64,000 nt of DNA from Bradyrhizobium canariense. GTDB lineage: Bacteria; Pseudomonadota; Alphaproteobacteria; Rhizobiales; Xanthobacteraceae. The stretch lies in the NCBI RefSeq assembly GCF_018130465.1, contig NZ_JAFCKJ010000003.1:558001-622000 (forward strand), given 5' to 3'. The translations under genes were made by a program, and so were the position numbers. The first letter of the stretch is position 1; each line of letters opens with the position of its first letter. This document shows positions 43,556 through 51,209 of this stretch, piece after piece. The notes beneath the pieces are model-generated. The model saw only the letters and a program-made list of their open reading frames with translations. It had not been told where the DNA came from and made no database searches.

Positions 43556-44260
43556 CTAAGCCCTTCGCATCAGCTTGAGCGAGGCTGCCAGCCGCAGGCT
43601 GCGCTTGCCGGCGAGTGCGATGCCTTCGAGCTCGCCGCTGTCGGCCGTGCAGGTGCCGGAGAAGCCGATCCCGACCTCGTAGCCGCCGAACACGGGGTTC
43701 TCGCCTTTCGCCGGCGTGTGCTCCTGGTTGAGCATCTCGCCCTTCCAGCGGCCGTCCGCCGAGGAATAGGAGCCGAGATAATAGAAGAACGCATCGCCGC
43801 CGAGGATGCGACCGTCGATCAGCAGCATCACGCCGGAAAGTCCGGCCTCGACACCGTCGAGCGCGCGCAGGCTCATCCCATAGAGCCCGTTGGCGATGCC
43901 CCCCTCCCCGATCATGCCGCAGGGCGGCAGCGCGCCATCGTCGAGCCGGGTGAGATTGGCCCAGAAACTGGCGCCCGGCATGGTGTCCGCGCCCCCCTTG
44001 AGGCGGATCTGGTTGTCGTGCAACCGCCCGCGTGCGCCGATCGAGGCGACATCGGCTCCCATCAGGGGCTTGTAGTTCGGATCCAGATTATGCCGCTCCG
44101 TGATGACCTCGGCGATGATCTCGCCGTCGCGCTCGACATAGGTGCCAAGATGCGCGAAGCCGGAATTGCCGCCCAGCATCTTGCCGTCGTGCAGGCACAT
44201 GATGCTGCGGCCGAACGCATCGTTGACGCCGTATTCAACCTTGTAGAGCCCGTCCAGCAA
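43556..44260 (-). CDS. GrlR-like double-domain protein, paralogue 1
   Basis: 234 residues made of two similar domains of about 100. Each has a G-L-Y-x-V strand, a G-x-x-G-V-M-x-L or I-M-C-L-H-D-G strand, a G-G-D/N-S/A-x-F-x-x-L-G-S/T-Y turn and an E-G-I-A-L-A-G-K-R-S-L-R-L end. This pattern resembles the GrlR regulatory fold. The start is TTG 44260. GrlR of enteropathogens binds the activator GrlA, but no such partner is visible here. A close paralogue is at 46561-47262 and a single-domain one at 51210. Confidence 0.7.
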   Translation of the reverse strand: MLDGLYKVEYGVNDAFGRSIMCLHDGKMLGGNSGFAHLGTYVERDGEIIAEVITERHNLDPNYKPLMGADVASIGARGRLHDNQIRLKGGADTMPGASFWANLTRLDDGALPPCGMIGEGGIANGLYGMSLRALDGVEAGLSGVMLLIDGRILGGDAFFYYLGSYSSADGRWKGEMLNQEHTPAKGENPVFGGYEVGIGFSGTCTADSGELEGIALAGKRSLRLAASLKLMRRA

Positions 44261-44551
44261 CGCAATAGACCTGCAAAATCAGAAGGAAATCACGGGGCTA
44301 CCTAGCACCGCCGCCGCACCAAGGCCATCCGGCTTTTCCGCGCAGGGCCATTCGCGGAGCCACGCGCTGCCATGATGTCATCATGCCCCTGTTTTGCCCG
44401 ACGGCGCAAACGATTTCGCCAATTCCGCAGAGCTGCGATTTTAACACCGTCTGCAAGAGCCGTGATTTCAACCACTTGGCTACTGTGCATGGGGTTGTTT
44501 TCGCGATTTTTTTTATGGCCGGTGGCGAACGGCCTTCCTCGGGCGCTAGTG
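44261..44551. other. Gene-free interval
   Basis: About 290 bases between the GrlR-like gene and the repeat at 44552. No frame reads like a protein. A stretch near 44455-44475 looks faintly like a tRNA D-arm on the minus strand, but no cloverleaf can be built. The T-rich end (44500-44515) may be a transcript end or part of an unlisted repeat. Confidence 0.4.
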
Positions 44552-44649
44552 CATGATCCGGAAAAATGCGAAGCGGTTTTCCGAAAAGATCATGCTCAAG
44601 CAACAACCTAAAGCGCGATGATGATTCATCCTCATCTCATCGCGCTTTA
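44552..44649 (-). terminator. Dispersed repeat with terminator-like stem, copy 1 (family E)
   Basis: It has two parts. At 44552-44595 a hairpin of CATGATCCGGAAAA and TTTTCCGAAAAGATCATG surrounds GCGAAGCGG. At 44609-44649 AAAGCGCGATGA pairs with TCATCGCGCTTT. On the minus strand the second stem begins exactly with the TAA stop of the 49-residue gene. Copy 2 at 44928-45007 has the same build. Confidence 0.75.
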
Positions 44650-44796
44650 GTGACGCTTGAAATACTGCACCTCGCGCTCATGCTTCTCGGCCGCCGCGCG
44701 GCTCCTGAACGTGCCGAGGTTGCGGCGCTTGCCGGTCTTGGGATTCGCCTTGCGCGAATAGAGGCGATATTCGCCGGATGCGAGCTTGCGGATCAT
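44647..44796 (-). CDS. 49-residue basic protein, function unknown
   Basis: A tiny Lys/Arg-rich protein (M-I-R-K-L-A-S-G-E-Y-R-L-Y-S at the start, then N-P-K-T-G-K-R-R-N-L-G-T-F, ending K-H-E-R-E-V-Q-Y-F-K-R-H). It has an AGGAGG nine bases before the ATG, so it is well translated. The pattern looks like a small nucleic-acid-binding or ribosome-associated protein. A broken copy of the 3' end lies at 40332. Its stop codon is inside the stem of the family E repeat. Confidence 0.75.
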   Translation of the reverse strand: MIRKLASGEYRLYSRKANPKTGKRRNLGTFRSRAAAEKHEREVQYFKRH

Positions 44797-44927
44797 GGTT
44801 GCGCCTCCTGCTTGTCGAGGATTCAACGGACCTTGTCCGGGCTGGTTCCTGACGCATTCGAACCCGTCGACACCAGCACGCGACAAAGCGGGCATGGAGC
44901 AGTCACGGCCATCGGCGGCGGACGAAA

Positions 44928-45007
44928 CATGATCCGGAAACGTGCGCGGCGGTTTTCCGAAAAGATCATGCTCACAAATAAATCTAAAGCGCGTTCATCG
45001 CGCTTTA
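44928..45007 (-). terminator. Dispersed repeat with terminator-like stem, copy 2 (family E)
   Basis: The same build as at 44552: CATGATCCGGAAA with TTTTCCGAAAAGATCATG, then AAAGCGCG and CGCGCTTT around five bases. On the minus strand the second stem starts with the TAA of the Sel1-repeat gene. The two copies flank the 49-residue gene. Confidence 0.75.
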
Positions 45008-45826
45008 GAAGCACAGCGTGGTGACGAGCTTGCCCTGCTTGTCCTTGATCGCATAGGGACAGCGCAGCCGCTCCAGCGCCTGCTTGGCATCCGCGTCGCC
45101 GAGCGCTGCGGCGCGCTCGTAATAGGATTTCGCGGCGTCCTTGTCCTTTGGCCCGCCACGGCCTTCCTGCGCGAATGCGCCCATCCGCTCCAGCGCGCCG
45201 GGATGGTTCTGCGCCGCCGCCTTCTCGAACAGCGCGCGCGCCGCGGCGTCGTCCTTCGCCCCGCCTGTGCCTTCGGAGAGCATCATGCCGAGCTGGTACT
45301 GGGCCTCCGCGTTGGTCTCGGCGGCCTTGCCGAGCAATGCCCGCGCCTGTGCGGGGTCGGCCGGCGCGGCACCGCCGCTGCCGCCGAGCGCGGCGAGATT
45401 GCTGACGCCGCGGGGATTGCCGGCCTGCGCCGCCTTCTCGAATAATTTGCGCGCCTGCGCTTCATCCCTGGTGACGCCGGAGCCGGTGCCGTAGGCCACA
45501 CCGAGCTCGACCATCGCGGCGCTCGATCCCTTGTCGGCGGCCTTGCGCCAGGCAGCCATCGCTTCCGCCGTCTGCCGGTTGGCCGCATAGGCGCGGCCGA
45601 GCGCGAACATCGCGCGCCGCGACGACGGCGCGGCCTGCTTGCAGAATTTGATGGCGGTCGCAACGTCGGAGACTGCAATCTCCGCCACGCCCCTCACATC
45701 GGCCGGCTTGTCGGGATCGCTGGGATCGGCGGCGACCCGATCGCACAGGACGAGATCGGCCGATTGCGCAAGCGCCGACAACGGCACCGCAAGCACGAAG
45801 AGGATGGCAACGAGGAAAGTCCGCAT
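45005..45826 (-). CDS. Secreted Sel1-like repeat protein
   Basis: 273 residues. The signal peptide is 1-21 (A-L-A-Q). At least four Sel1 repeats follow, seen as A-x-x-x-x-G-x-x-Y/M-x-x-G-x-G-V/G, for example V-A-Y-G-T-G-S-G-V-T-R-D and M-M-L-S-E-G-T-G-G-A-K-D, each with a helix A-x-x-W/L-x-x-K-A-A. Sel1 proteins are protein-binding adaptors. The C-terminal tail has two cysteines (R-C-P-Y and T-L-C-F). ATG 45826 is chosen as the signal peptide start. The stop lies in repeat copy 2. Confidence 0.88.
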   Translation of the reverse strand: MRTFLVAILFVLAVPLSALAQSADLVLCDRVAADPSDPDKPADVRGVAEIAVSDVATAIKFCKQAAPSSRRAMFALGRAYAANRQTAEAMAAWRKAADKGSSAAMVELGVAYGTGSGVTRDEAQARKLFEKAAQAGNPRGVSNLAALGGSGGAAPADPAQARALLGKAAETNAEAQYQLGMMLSEGTGGAKDDAAARALFEKAAAQNHPGALERMGAFAQEGRGGPKDKDAAKSYYERAAALGDADAKQALERLRCPYAIKDKQGKLVTTLCF

Positions 45827-45858
45827 GAACGCCAAGTTGCGTCGTCGCCCCGGCAAAT

Positions 45859-46542
45859 TCAAGGCTCGAGTCCCGATTGGCGCAGCACGGGGACGACCTC
45901 CGGTGACGCCAGATAGCGCAGCAGCCGCTCCGCGGCATCGGCGTGCTCGGCGTTCGCCATCCGGCCGGCGGAGAACACGGCCGGCGTCTGCAGATCATGC
46001 GGGATCGGGCCGATCACCTCGATGCCTTCGACCTGCTTCAGCTCGCTGATCTGCTGCACGGCGAGGTCTGCTTCGCCGCTCACGAGCCGCTCCGCGGTAA
46101 AGCCCTGCTCGACGATATCAGCCTTGGCGTTGATCTCTGCCGCGATCCCCATCTGCGCGATCAACCGGGCGAAATAGACCCCGCTCGCACCCAGCCGCGA
46201 ATAGGCCACGGACCGCGCCGCGAGCAGCGTGTCGCGCAGCGCGGATGCGGTGGCGATGTCGGGATGTGCTTGCCCTGCCCGCACCGCGATGCCGACGAAG
46301 GAGCGCGCCAGATCGGCTGCGCTGCCCGAGACGACGCGGCCCTCGCCGATCATCTCGTCGAGCCCTTCGCGGGTGAGGATCACGAGATCGGCGGCCTCGC
46401 CGTCGCGCAACCGCTTGAGCAGCGCCAGCGTCGGCGCGAAATCGGCGTCGATGTGGACGCCAGTCGCGGTCTCGTACGCAGAGGACAGGCTGCGCATCGC
46501 GCCCATCAGGCCGAGCGTCGAAAGCATGCGAATTTTTTCCAT
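45859..46542 (-). CDS. Molybdate-binding-like periplasmic-type protein without signal peptide
   Basis: 227 residues. The fold is that of ModA-like binding proteins: an N-terminal half with I-D-A-D-F-A-P-T-L-A-L-L and A-A-D-L-V-I-L-T, then V-G-I-A-V-R-A-G near 87, then Y-S-R-L-G-A-S-G-V-Y near 118, and A-V-Q-Q-I-S-E-L near 168. No signal peptide is present, so it may stay in the cytosol as a sensor domain. ATG 46542 follows GGGAA. It starts 18 bp after the second GrlR-like gene on the same strand, so they may share a transcript. Confidence 0.75.
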   Translation of the reverse strand: MEKIRMLSTLGLMGAMRSLSSAYETATGVHIDADFAPTLALLKRLRDGEAADLVILTREGLDEMIGEGRVVSGSAADLARSFVGIAVRAGQAHPDIATASALRDTLLAARSVAYSRLGASGVYFARLIAQMGIAAEINAKADIVEQGFTAERLVSGEADLAVQQISELKQVEGIEVIGPIPHDLQTPAVFSAGRMANAEHADAAERLLRYLASPEVVPVLRQSGLEP

Positions 46543-46560
46543 AAGCAATTCCCGTAACGA

Positions 46561-47262
46561 TCAGGCGCGGTGCATCAGCTTGAGCGCGGCGGTCAGGCGC
46601 AGGCTGCGCTTGCCGGCGAGCGCCGTTGCCTCCAGCACCGCCTGCTCGGCGTCATAGGTACCGGAGAAGCCGATGCCGACCTCGTGGCCGCCGAAGATCG
46701 GATCGTCCTTGGCCGGCGTGTGCTCCTGATTGAGGATCTGGCCCTTCCAGCGCCCGTTGGCGGCGGTGTAGCTGCCGAGATAGTAGAACGATGCATCGCC
46801 GCCGAGGATGCGGCCCTTGTTGAGCAGCATCACACCGGTGAGGCCGCCGTCGACGCCGTCGAGCATGCGCAGATGCACCGAGTAGAGCCCGTCGGCGATG
46901 CCGGCCTCGCCGACCCCGCCGGCGATCGGCACCTCGTCTTCGGTGATTGGTGTCATCAACGACTGAAAAGGCACGCCGGGCAGCTCCTTGAGCTCGCCCT
47001 TGAAGCGATAGAGATCGCCGTCGGCCCAGCCCTTGGCCAGCAGGGTCGCATCGTCCGTGCCGGCCATGGCGCGATAGTTCGGATCGGGGTTGTGGCGGAC
47101 GGTGTTGATCACGACGTCGACGCCGCCTTCGGTCTTCGCATAGGTGCCGATATGGGCGAAGGCCGAATTGCCACCCAGCATCTTGCCGTTACCGGCATGC
47201 ATCACGCTTCGGCCGACCCCGTCGCCGAGCTGAAATTTCACCTTGTAGAAGCCTTCAAACAC
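46561..47262 (-). CDS. GrlR-like double-domain protein, paralogue 2
   Basis: 233 residues with the same two-domain build as the protein at 43556, and clearly alignable with it along the whole length (shared G-K-M-L-G-G-N-S, G-R-I-L-G-G-D-A, L-N-Q-E-H-T-P-A-K and G-K-R-S-L-R-L). The start is GTG 47262. It lies upstream of, and on the same strand as, the ModA-like gene. Function unknown beyond the family resemblance. Confidence 0.7.
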   Translation of the reverse strand: MFEGFYKVKFQLGDGVGRSVMHAGNGKMLGGNSAFAHIGTYAKTEGGVDVVINTVRHNPDPNYRAMAGTDDATLLAKGWADGDLYRFKGELKELPGVPFQSLMTPITEDEVPIAGGVGEAGIADGLYSVHLRMLDGVDGGLTGVMLLNKGRILGGDASFYYLGSYTAANGRWKGQILNQEHTPAKDDPIFGGHEVGIGFSGTYDAEQAVLEATALAGKRSLRLTAALKLMHRA

Positions 47263-47368
47263 CAGCCGTCCCCGGCCCTGCGCGCATCCGGACGCACTCT
47301 ATCCCGCTTTCGGCGGCGATGGACAAGTTTCGCGCGAGGGACCACAGCAACGGCTGTCATCAGAATGT

Positions 47369-47402
47369 AAAAATCCGCCGAAGCCTTTCGGCTTCGGCGG
47401 AT
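47369..47402 (-). terminator. Intrinsic terminator of glnII
   Basis: On the minus strand ATCCGCCGAAGCC pairs perfectly with GGCTTCGGCGGAT around a GAAA loop, followed by a run of T. It begins 45 bases past the glnII stop. A strong and typical rho-independent terminator. Confidence 0.92.
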
Positions 47403-47446
47403 CGAAGTCCAACCCGGGCCAGCCCCCAGCCCGGGCCGGGAGGATG

Positions 47447-48481
47447 CTAGGCCGCAGCCTTCTTGTCGGCCGGCACGGATTCGATCGTCTTCAGGATCTG
47501 CGATGCGATCTGGTATGGGTCGCCCTGCGAGTTCGGACGACGGTCTTCCAGATAGCCCTTGTAACCGTTGTTGACGAAGGAGTGCGGCACGCGGATCGAA
47601 GCACCGCGGTCGGCAATGCCGTAGCTGAACTTGTTCCAGGGCGCGGTCTCGTGCTTGCCGGTCAGACGCTTGTCGTTGTCCGGGCCGTAGACGGCGATGT
47701 GGTCCATCAGGTTCTTGTCGAAGGCCGCCATCAGCGCCTCGAAGTACTCCTTGCCGCCGACCGTACGCATGTACTCGGTCGAGAAGTTGGCGTGCATGCC
47801 GGAGCCGTTCCAGTCGGTGTCGCCCAGCGGCTTGCAGTGGAACTCGATGTCGATGCCGTACTTCTCGGTCAGGCGCAGCATCAGGTAGCGGGCCATCCAC
47901 ATTTCGTCAGCGGCCTTCTTGGAGCCCTTGCCGAAGATCTGGAATTCCCACTGGCCCTTCGCGACTTCCGCGTTGATGCCTTCATGGTTGATGCCGGCAG
48001 CCAAGCAGAGGTCGAGATGCTCTTCGACGATCTTGCGGGCGACGTCGCCGACGTTCGAGAAGCCGACGCCGGTGTAGTACGGACCCTGGGGCGCCGGATA
48101 GCCGGAGGCCGGGAAGCCGAGCGGACGGCCGTCCTTGTAGAAGAAGTATTCCTGTTCGAAGCCGAACCAGGCGCCGGCATCGTCGAGGATCGTGGCGCGC
48201 TTGTTGGTCGAGTGCGGGGTCTTGCCGTCGGGCATCATGACTTCGCACATCACGAGCACGCCGTTGGTGCGGGCGCCATCCGGGAACACCGCGACCGGCT
48301 TCAGCACGCAATCGGAGCTGTGGCCTTCAGCCTGCTGGGTGGAGGAGCCATCGAAGCCCCAGAGCGGAAGCTGCTCGAGCGTCGGGAACGACGCGAATTC
48401 CTTGATCTGAGTTTTGCCGCGCAAGTTCGGAGTCGGCGTATATCCGTCGAGCCAGATGTACTCGAGCTTGTACTTGGTCAT
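47447..48481 (-). CDS. glnII: Glutamine synthetase type II (GSII)
   Basis: 344 residues, the short eukaryotic-type enzyme found in rhizobia and some actinobacteria beside GlnA. It joins ammonia to glutamate with ATP. Family signs are the D-G-Y-T-P start, G-F-D-G-S-S-T-Q-Q-A near 45, the metal-binding W-F-G-F-E-Q-E-Y-F near 107, and the N-G-S-G-M-H-A-N-F-S motif near 225. GAGAGG precedes the ATG. A sigma54 promoter lies about 88 bases upstream, which fits NtrC activation under nitrogen limitation, as known for Bradyrhizobium glnII. A clean terminator follows. Confidence 0.97.
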   Translation of the reverse strand: MTKYKLEYIWLDGYTPTPNLRGKTQIKEFASFPTLEQLPLWGFDGSSTQQAEGHSSDCVLKPVAVFPDGARTNGVLVMCEVMMPDGKTPHSTNKRATILDDAGAWFGFEQEYFFYKDGRPLGFPASGYPAPQGPYYTGVGFSNVGDVARKIVEEHLDLCLAAGINHEGINAEVAKGQWEFQIFGKGSKKAADEMWMARYLMLRLTEKYGIDIEFHCKPLGDTDWNGSGMHANFSTEYMRTVGGKEYFEALMAAFDKNLMDHIAVYGPDNDKRLTGKHETAPWNKFSYGIADRGASIRVPHSFVNNGYKGYLEDRRPNSQGDPYQIASQILKTIESVPADKKAAA

Positions 48482-48568
48482 TGAGCCTCTCTGTAGATGA
48501 TGCGAAAGGTGGGGGCCGTAGGCCCCCGCACGATTGTTTACCCGGCCACCATCGGCCGACCCTTTACA

Positions 48569-48584
48569 AGCATTTAACGTGCCA
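48569..48584 (-). promoter_or_regulatory. Sigma54 (-24/-12) promoter of glnII
   Basis: On the minus strand TGGCACG-TTAA-ATGCT matches the RpoN consensus TGGCACG-N4-TTGCW except one base (A for T in the -12 element), with the exact GG-to-GC spacing. It is about 88 bases before the glnII start. A 7-bp inverted repeat (TGCGCCG/CGGCGCA, 48651-48674) about 95-117 bases upstream of the expected start could be an activator site. Confidence 0.85.
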
Positions 48585-48916
48585 AAAGGCCGCAGTGCGG
48601 GAGGTTTTCCACCGCGGCCGGCCTCTCATCGCTCCCGGCAGATGGTCCGTTGCGCCGTGCGTCATAGCGGCGCACCTTTGCGTGAAGCTGCACTGCAAAA
48701 ATCCCGCGGAAAACGCCTGATTCTGGAGCAGGCGAACCTGCGCCGGAGGTTGCCGATGAAACGCGCATCAACGTCCGGCAATATTCGCCAAGTCTGTGCC
48801 CGTCGCCCGCAACCTTCGCAACGGCCCACGCGTTAGCCACCCGACCGCTGCCTTAGAGGAAGCAGAATGCAGTCTGCCTACAAAATAGGCCAACACTGAT
48901 TTCCTTTTCAGCACTT

Positions 48917-48932
48917 TGCATTTCGGAATGCA
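48917..48932. promoter_or_regulatory. Perfect palindrome upstream of gstI-like gene
   Basis: TGCATT-TCGG-AATGCA, six-base arms with no mismatch, lies 88 bases before the gstI-like start. NtrC sites have TGCA at both ends spaced by nine bases; here the space is eight, so the match is suggestive only. NtrC repression of gstI is known in Rhizobium leguminosarum. Confidence 0.5.
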
Positions 48933-49019
48933 CGGCCGATATGGGGACTCCAGTAACCACAAGCCAACGAGTCGGGCGCACCATGGAGGCCCAGCGCTGC
49001 GATCTCGGGAGATACCGCA

Positions 49020-49223
49020 ATGATGAATAACGGACTGAGTCACGGATCTGCACAGATCTACCAATTCCCTGTCGGGGGCCGCTCGGCTCTCGGCGGGCGC
49101 CGCTATGGTGAGACCCGCCTTCCCGCCAACCACGCCTCGCTCCCCGTGAACGAGACGATTTGCAGCGGCAGCTGGTACCATCAGGAAGCAGTCGATGAAG
49201 CCAAGCCGAAATGGGACCGCTGA
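49020..49223 (+). CDS. gstI: GstI-like (DUF2735) predicted inhibitor of glnII translation
   Basis: 67 residues: M-M-N-N-G-L-S-H-G-S-A-Q-I-Y-Q-F-P-V-G-G at the start and S-W-Y-H-Q-E-A-V-D-E-A near the end, the DUF2735 pattern of Rhizobiales. In R. leguminosarum a protein of about this size, GstI, is encoded upstream of and divergent from glnII and blocks its translation when nitrogen is plentiful. The same arrangement here makes that the best guess. It has GGGAG before its tandem ATGs and a strong terminator downstream. The 48482-49019 gap holds only regulatory sites. Confidence 0.8.
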   Translation: MMNNGLSHGSAQIYQFPVGGRSALGGRRYGETRLPANHASLPVNETICSGSWYHQEAVDEAKPKWDR

Positions 49224-49278
49224 TGCCTGCGTTCGGTTCAATACCGCCGGTGCTCTCTCAATGCCCGGCGTCAGTTTG

Positions 49279-49314
49279 AAAAAGGGTCGAAACAACGGTG
49301 TTTCGGCCCTTTTT
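49279..49314 (+). terminator. Strong bidirectional terminator
   Basis: AAAAAGGGTCGAAACA pairs with TGTTTCGGCCCTTTTT (one G-U pair) around ACGG: a 16-bp stem with T-run on both strands. It lies 56 bases after the gstI-like stop and 24 bases before the stop of the convergent MliC-like gene, so it serves both. Confidence 0.9.
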
Positions 49315-49337
49315 GATTCCTGTGGGAATGCCGCCGT

Positions 49338-49649
49338 TCAGATCCCCGCGCAGGCCGTGACCGGCCGCTTCAGATGCTTGACCGTGGTGCTGCCGGTCTT
49401 GCCGATCACCAGCGTGATCCCCGCCCCCGAATAGCGCGCGCCGGAGACCGTCAGCCGCTTGGCAAGCGCGACCGGCTCGCCGTCGATCTGGAGGAAGGCG
49501 CGGTTGTCGGCGTCATAAAACCCAACGATGAACTGCGTACCATCGGCGCAGCGATAGGTCCGGAACGTCTGCGCATCGGCCTGCCGTGCACCGATCATTC
49601 CGACCACCAGCATGGTGAGCGCCAAAAGAATGGCCTTGTGCCGGCCCAT
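49338..49649 (-). CDS. MliC-type lysozyme inhibitor
   Basis: 103 residues. The signal peptide is 1-26 (A-D-A-Q). The mature protein matches the MliC beta-barrel: Y-R-C-A-D-G-T-Q-F near 32, G-V/I strands L-T-V-S-G-A-R-Y-S-G-A-G-I near 67 and the end V-T-A-C, with the disulfide pair C34 and C101. MliC blocks C-type lysozyme. It has no lipobox, so it is probably a soluble periplasmic form. It converges on gstI over the shared terminator. Confidence 0.85.
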   Translation of the reverse strand: MGRHKAILLALTMLVVGMIGARQADAQTFRTYRCADGTQFIVGFYDADNRAFLQIDGEPVALAKRLTVSGARYSGAGITLVIGKTGSTTVKHLKRPVTACAGI

Positions 49650-49720
49650 GATCGCCCCCTGTAATAGATTTCAAGGACGCCAATCGTGCATCCGCTGGAA
49701 CCATAACCCAAGCTGATCTC

Positions 49721-50509
49721 ATGCAAGACTCTTCCGTACAAGACTCCTCCGTACCAGACTCCTCCGTACAAGCCTCCCCTGCTCGCCATCTCGCCCTGCA
49801 AGGCGCCAGCAATTTTCGCGACCTCGGCGGCTATCCGACCGCTGATGGCCGTACCACGCGCTGGAGGCACATCTTCCGCTCCAACCATCTCGGCCAGCTC
49901 ACTGCTGCCGATGTCGAGATCGTCCGCGCGCTGGGCGTGCGCAGCGCCTTCGATTTTCGCGGCGTCGAGGAACGCGCGGCGGGCGTCTGCGTGGTCAACG
50001 AGATCGCCGTGCATTCACTGCCGATCGAGCCGACGGTCGTGGCCGCGTTGCGCGCGGAGCTCGCCAAGGGCAGGCTGACCGCGCTAGTCGCGCTCGAACT
50101 CATGCGCGAATCCTATCGCAACTATGTCCGCCACAACACGGCGAGTTTCCGCAACCTGTTCGCTCATCTGCTGGAGGACCGCGCGCCGCTCGTCATTCAC
50201 TGCACCGCCGGCAAGGATCGCACCGGCTTTGCCAGCGCGCTGATCCTGCATGCCCTCGGCGTAGCCGACGACGTCATTGCCGAGGACTACCTCTTGACCA
50301 ACCGGCACTACAAGCGCGACGCATCAAACGTCTCCGATCTTCCCGCCGACGTTCTCGACGCGATCGGCAACGTCGATGCCTCGTATCTTGCCGCAGCTTT
50401 CGAGGCCGTCGGCAGCGCGTATGGCGATATCGAAACCTACTTGCGCGACGGCCTCAAGCTCGGCACACCGGAGCGGACCGCGCTGAAGGCGCGTTATCTG
50501 CAATCATAA
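49721..50509 (+). CDS. Tyrosine-phosphatase family protein (PTP-like)
   Basis: 262 residues. The phosphate loop is H-C-T-A-G-K-D-R-T-G near 160-169, with the N-F-R-D-L-G-G-Y motif near 31 typical of the bacterial tyrosine/serine phosphatase-like group (PF13350). The first 18 residues are three copies of a five-residue repeat (D-S-S-V-Q/P) encoded by a 15-base minisatellite at 49724-49777. A start at or after the repeat is possible. The gene begins 72 bp from the divergent MliC gene and ends 19 bp before the SDR gene. Confidence 0.9.
   Translation: MQDSSVQDSSVPDSSVQASPARHLALQGASNFRDLGGYPTADGRTTRWRHIFRSNHLGQLTAADVEIVRALGVRSAFDFRGVEERAAGVCVVNEIAVHSLPIEPTVVAALRAELAKGRLTALVALELMRESYRNYVRHNTASFRNLFAHLLEDRAPLVIHCTAGKDRTGFASALILHALGVADDVIAEDYLLTNRHYKRDASNVSDLPADVLDAIGNVDASYLAAAFEAVGSAYGDIETYLRDGLKLGTPERTALKARYLQS
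49724..49777 (+). repeat. 15-base tandem repeat inside a coding sequence
   Basis: Units CAAGACTCTTCCGTA, CAAGACTCCTCCGTA, CCAGACTCCTCCGTA and a partial CAAGCCTCC follow one another in frame. They encode the N-terminal D-S-S-V repeats of the phosphatase-like protein. Copy number could vary between strains. Confidence 0.85.
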
Positions 50510-50528
50510 GCGTGCAGGGAGAACGACG

Positions 50529-51209
50529 ATGCAAGGCAAGGTTCTGATCATCACCGGAGCACTCGGCGCACTTGGCAAAGTCGTCGCCGAGGCCGCGCAG
50601 TCGCGCGGCGCGCGCGTTGCCGGCATCGACCATGCGCCGTCGCAAATTTCCGCGACGCCTGAGCGCATCGAGATCGGCGGCGTCGATCTGTCCGACACAG
50701 CACAGGCGAAGACGGCGGTCGAGGCGGCGGCAAGACACTTTGGCAAGCTCGATGCGCTGATCAACATCGCCGGCGGCTTCGCCTTCGAGACCGTCGGCGA
50801 CGGCGATATCAAGACGTGGCAGCGCATGCATGCGCTCAACGTGCTGACGGCACTCAACGCCTCGCAGGCAGCGCTGCCGCATCTCGCCGCATCCAAGGCC
50901 GGCCGCATCGTCAATATCGGCGCCATGGGCGCGCTTCAGGCCGGCTCCGGCATGGGCCCCTATGCGGCGTCGAAAGCCGGCGTCCATCGCCTCACCGAGG
51001 CGTTGGCGAGCGAGTGGAAAGGCAAGGTGACTGTGAATGCGGTGCTGCCCTCGATCATCGACACCAAGGCCAACCGCGCCGACATGCCGAACGCCGACTT
51101 CGCCAAATGGGTGACGCCGCAGGAGCTCGCCGAAATCATCCTGTTCCTCGCCAGCGATGCCGCGAGCGGCGTCACCGGCGCGCTGATCCCGGTCGGCGGG
51201 CGGGTGTGA
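50529..51209 (+). CDS. Short-chain dehydrogenase/reductase
   Basis: 226 residues, classical SDR. The coenzyme turn is T-G-A-L-G-A-L-G near 9, N-I-A-G-G is near 79, and the catalytic Y-A-A-S-K is near 145 with its serine near 131. The substrate is unknown. It follows the phosphatase-like gene by 19 bp in the same orientation, so they are probably co-transcribed. Its TGA touches the stop of the convergent single-domain GrlR-like gene. Confidence 0.92.
   Translation: MQGKVLIITGALGALGKVVAEAAQSRGARVAGIDHAPSQISATPERIEIGGVDLSDTAQAKTAVEAAARHFGKLDALINIAGGFAFETVGDGDIKTWQRMHALNVLTALNASQAALPHLAASKAGRIVNIGAMGALQAGSGMGPYAASKAGVHRLTEALASEWKGKVTVNAVLPSIIDTKANRADMPNADFAKWVTPQELAEIILFLASDAASGVTGALIPVGGRV

Noticed and set aside
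44440-44490. A tRNA-like D-arm phrase on the minus strand
   Set aside because: No acceptor stem, anticodon stem or T-arm can be formed around it.
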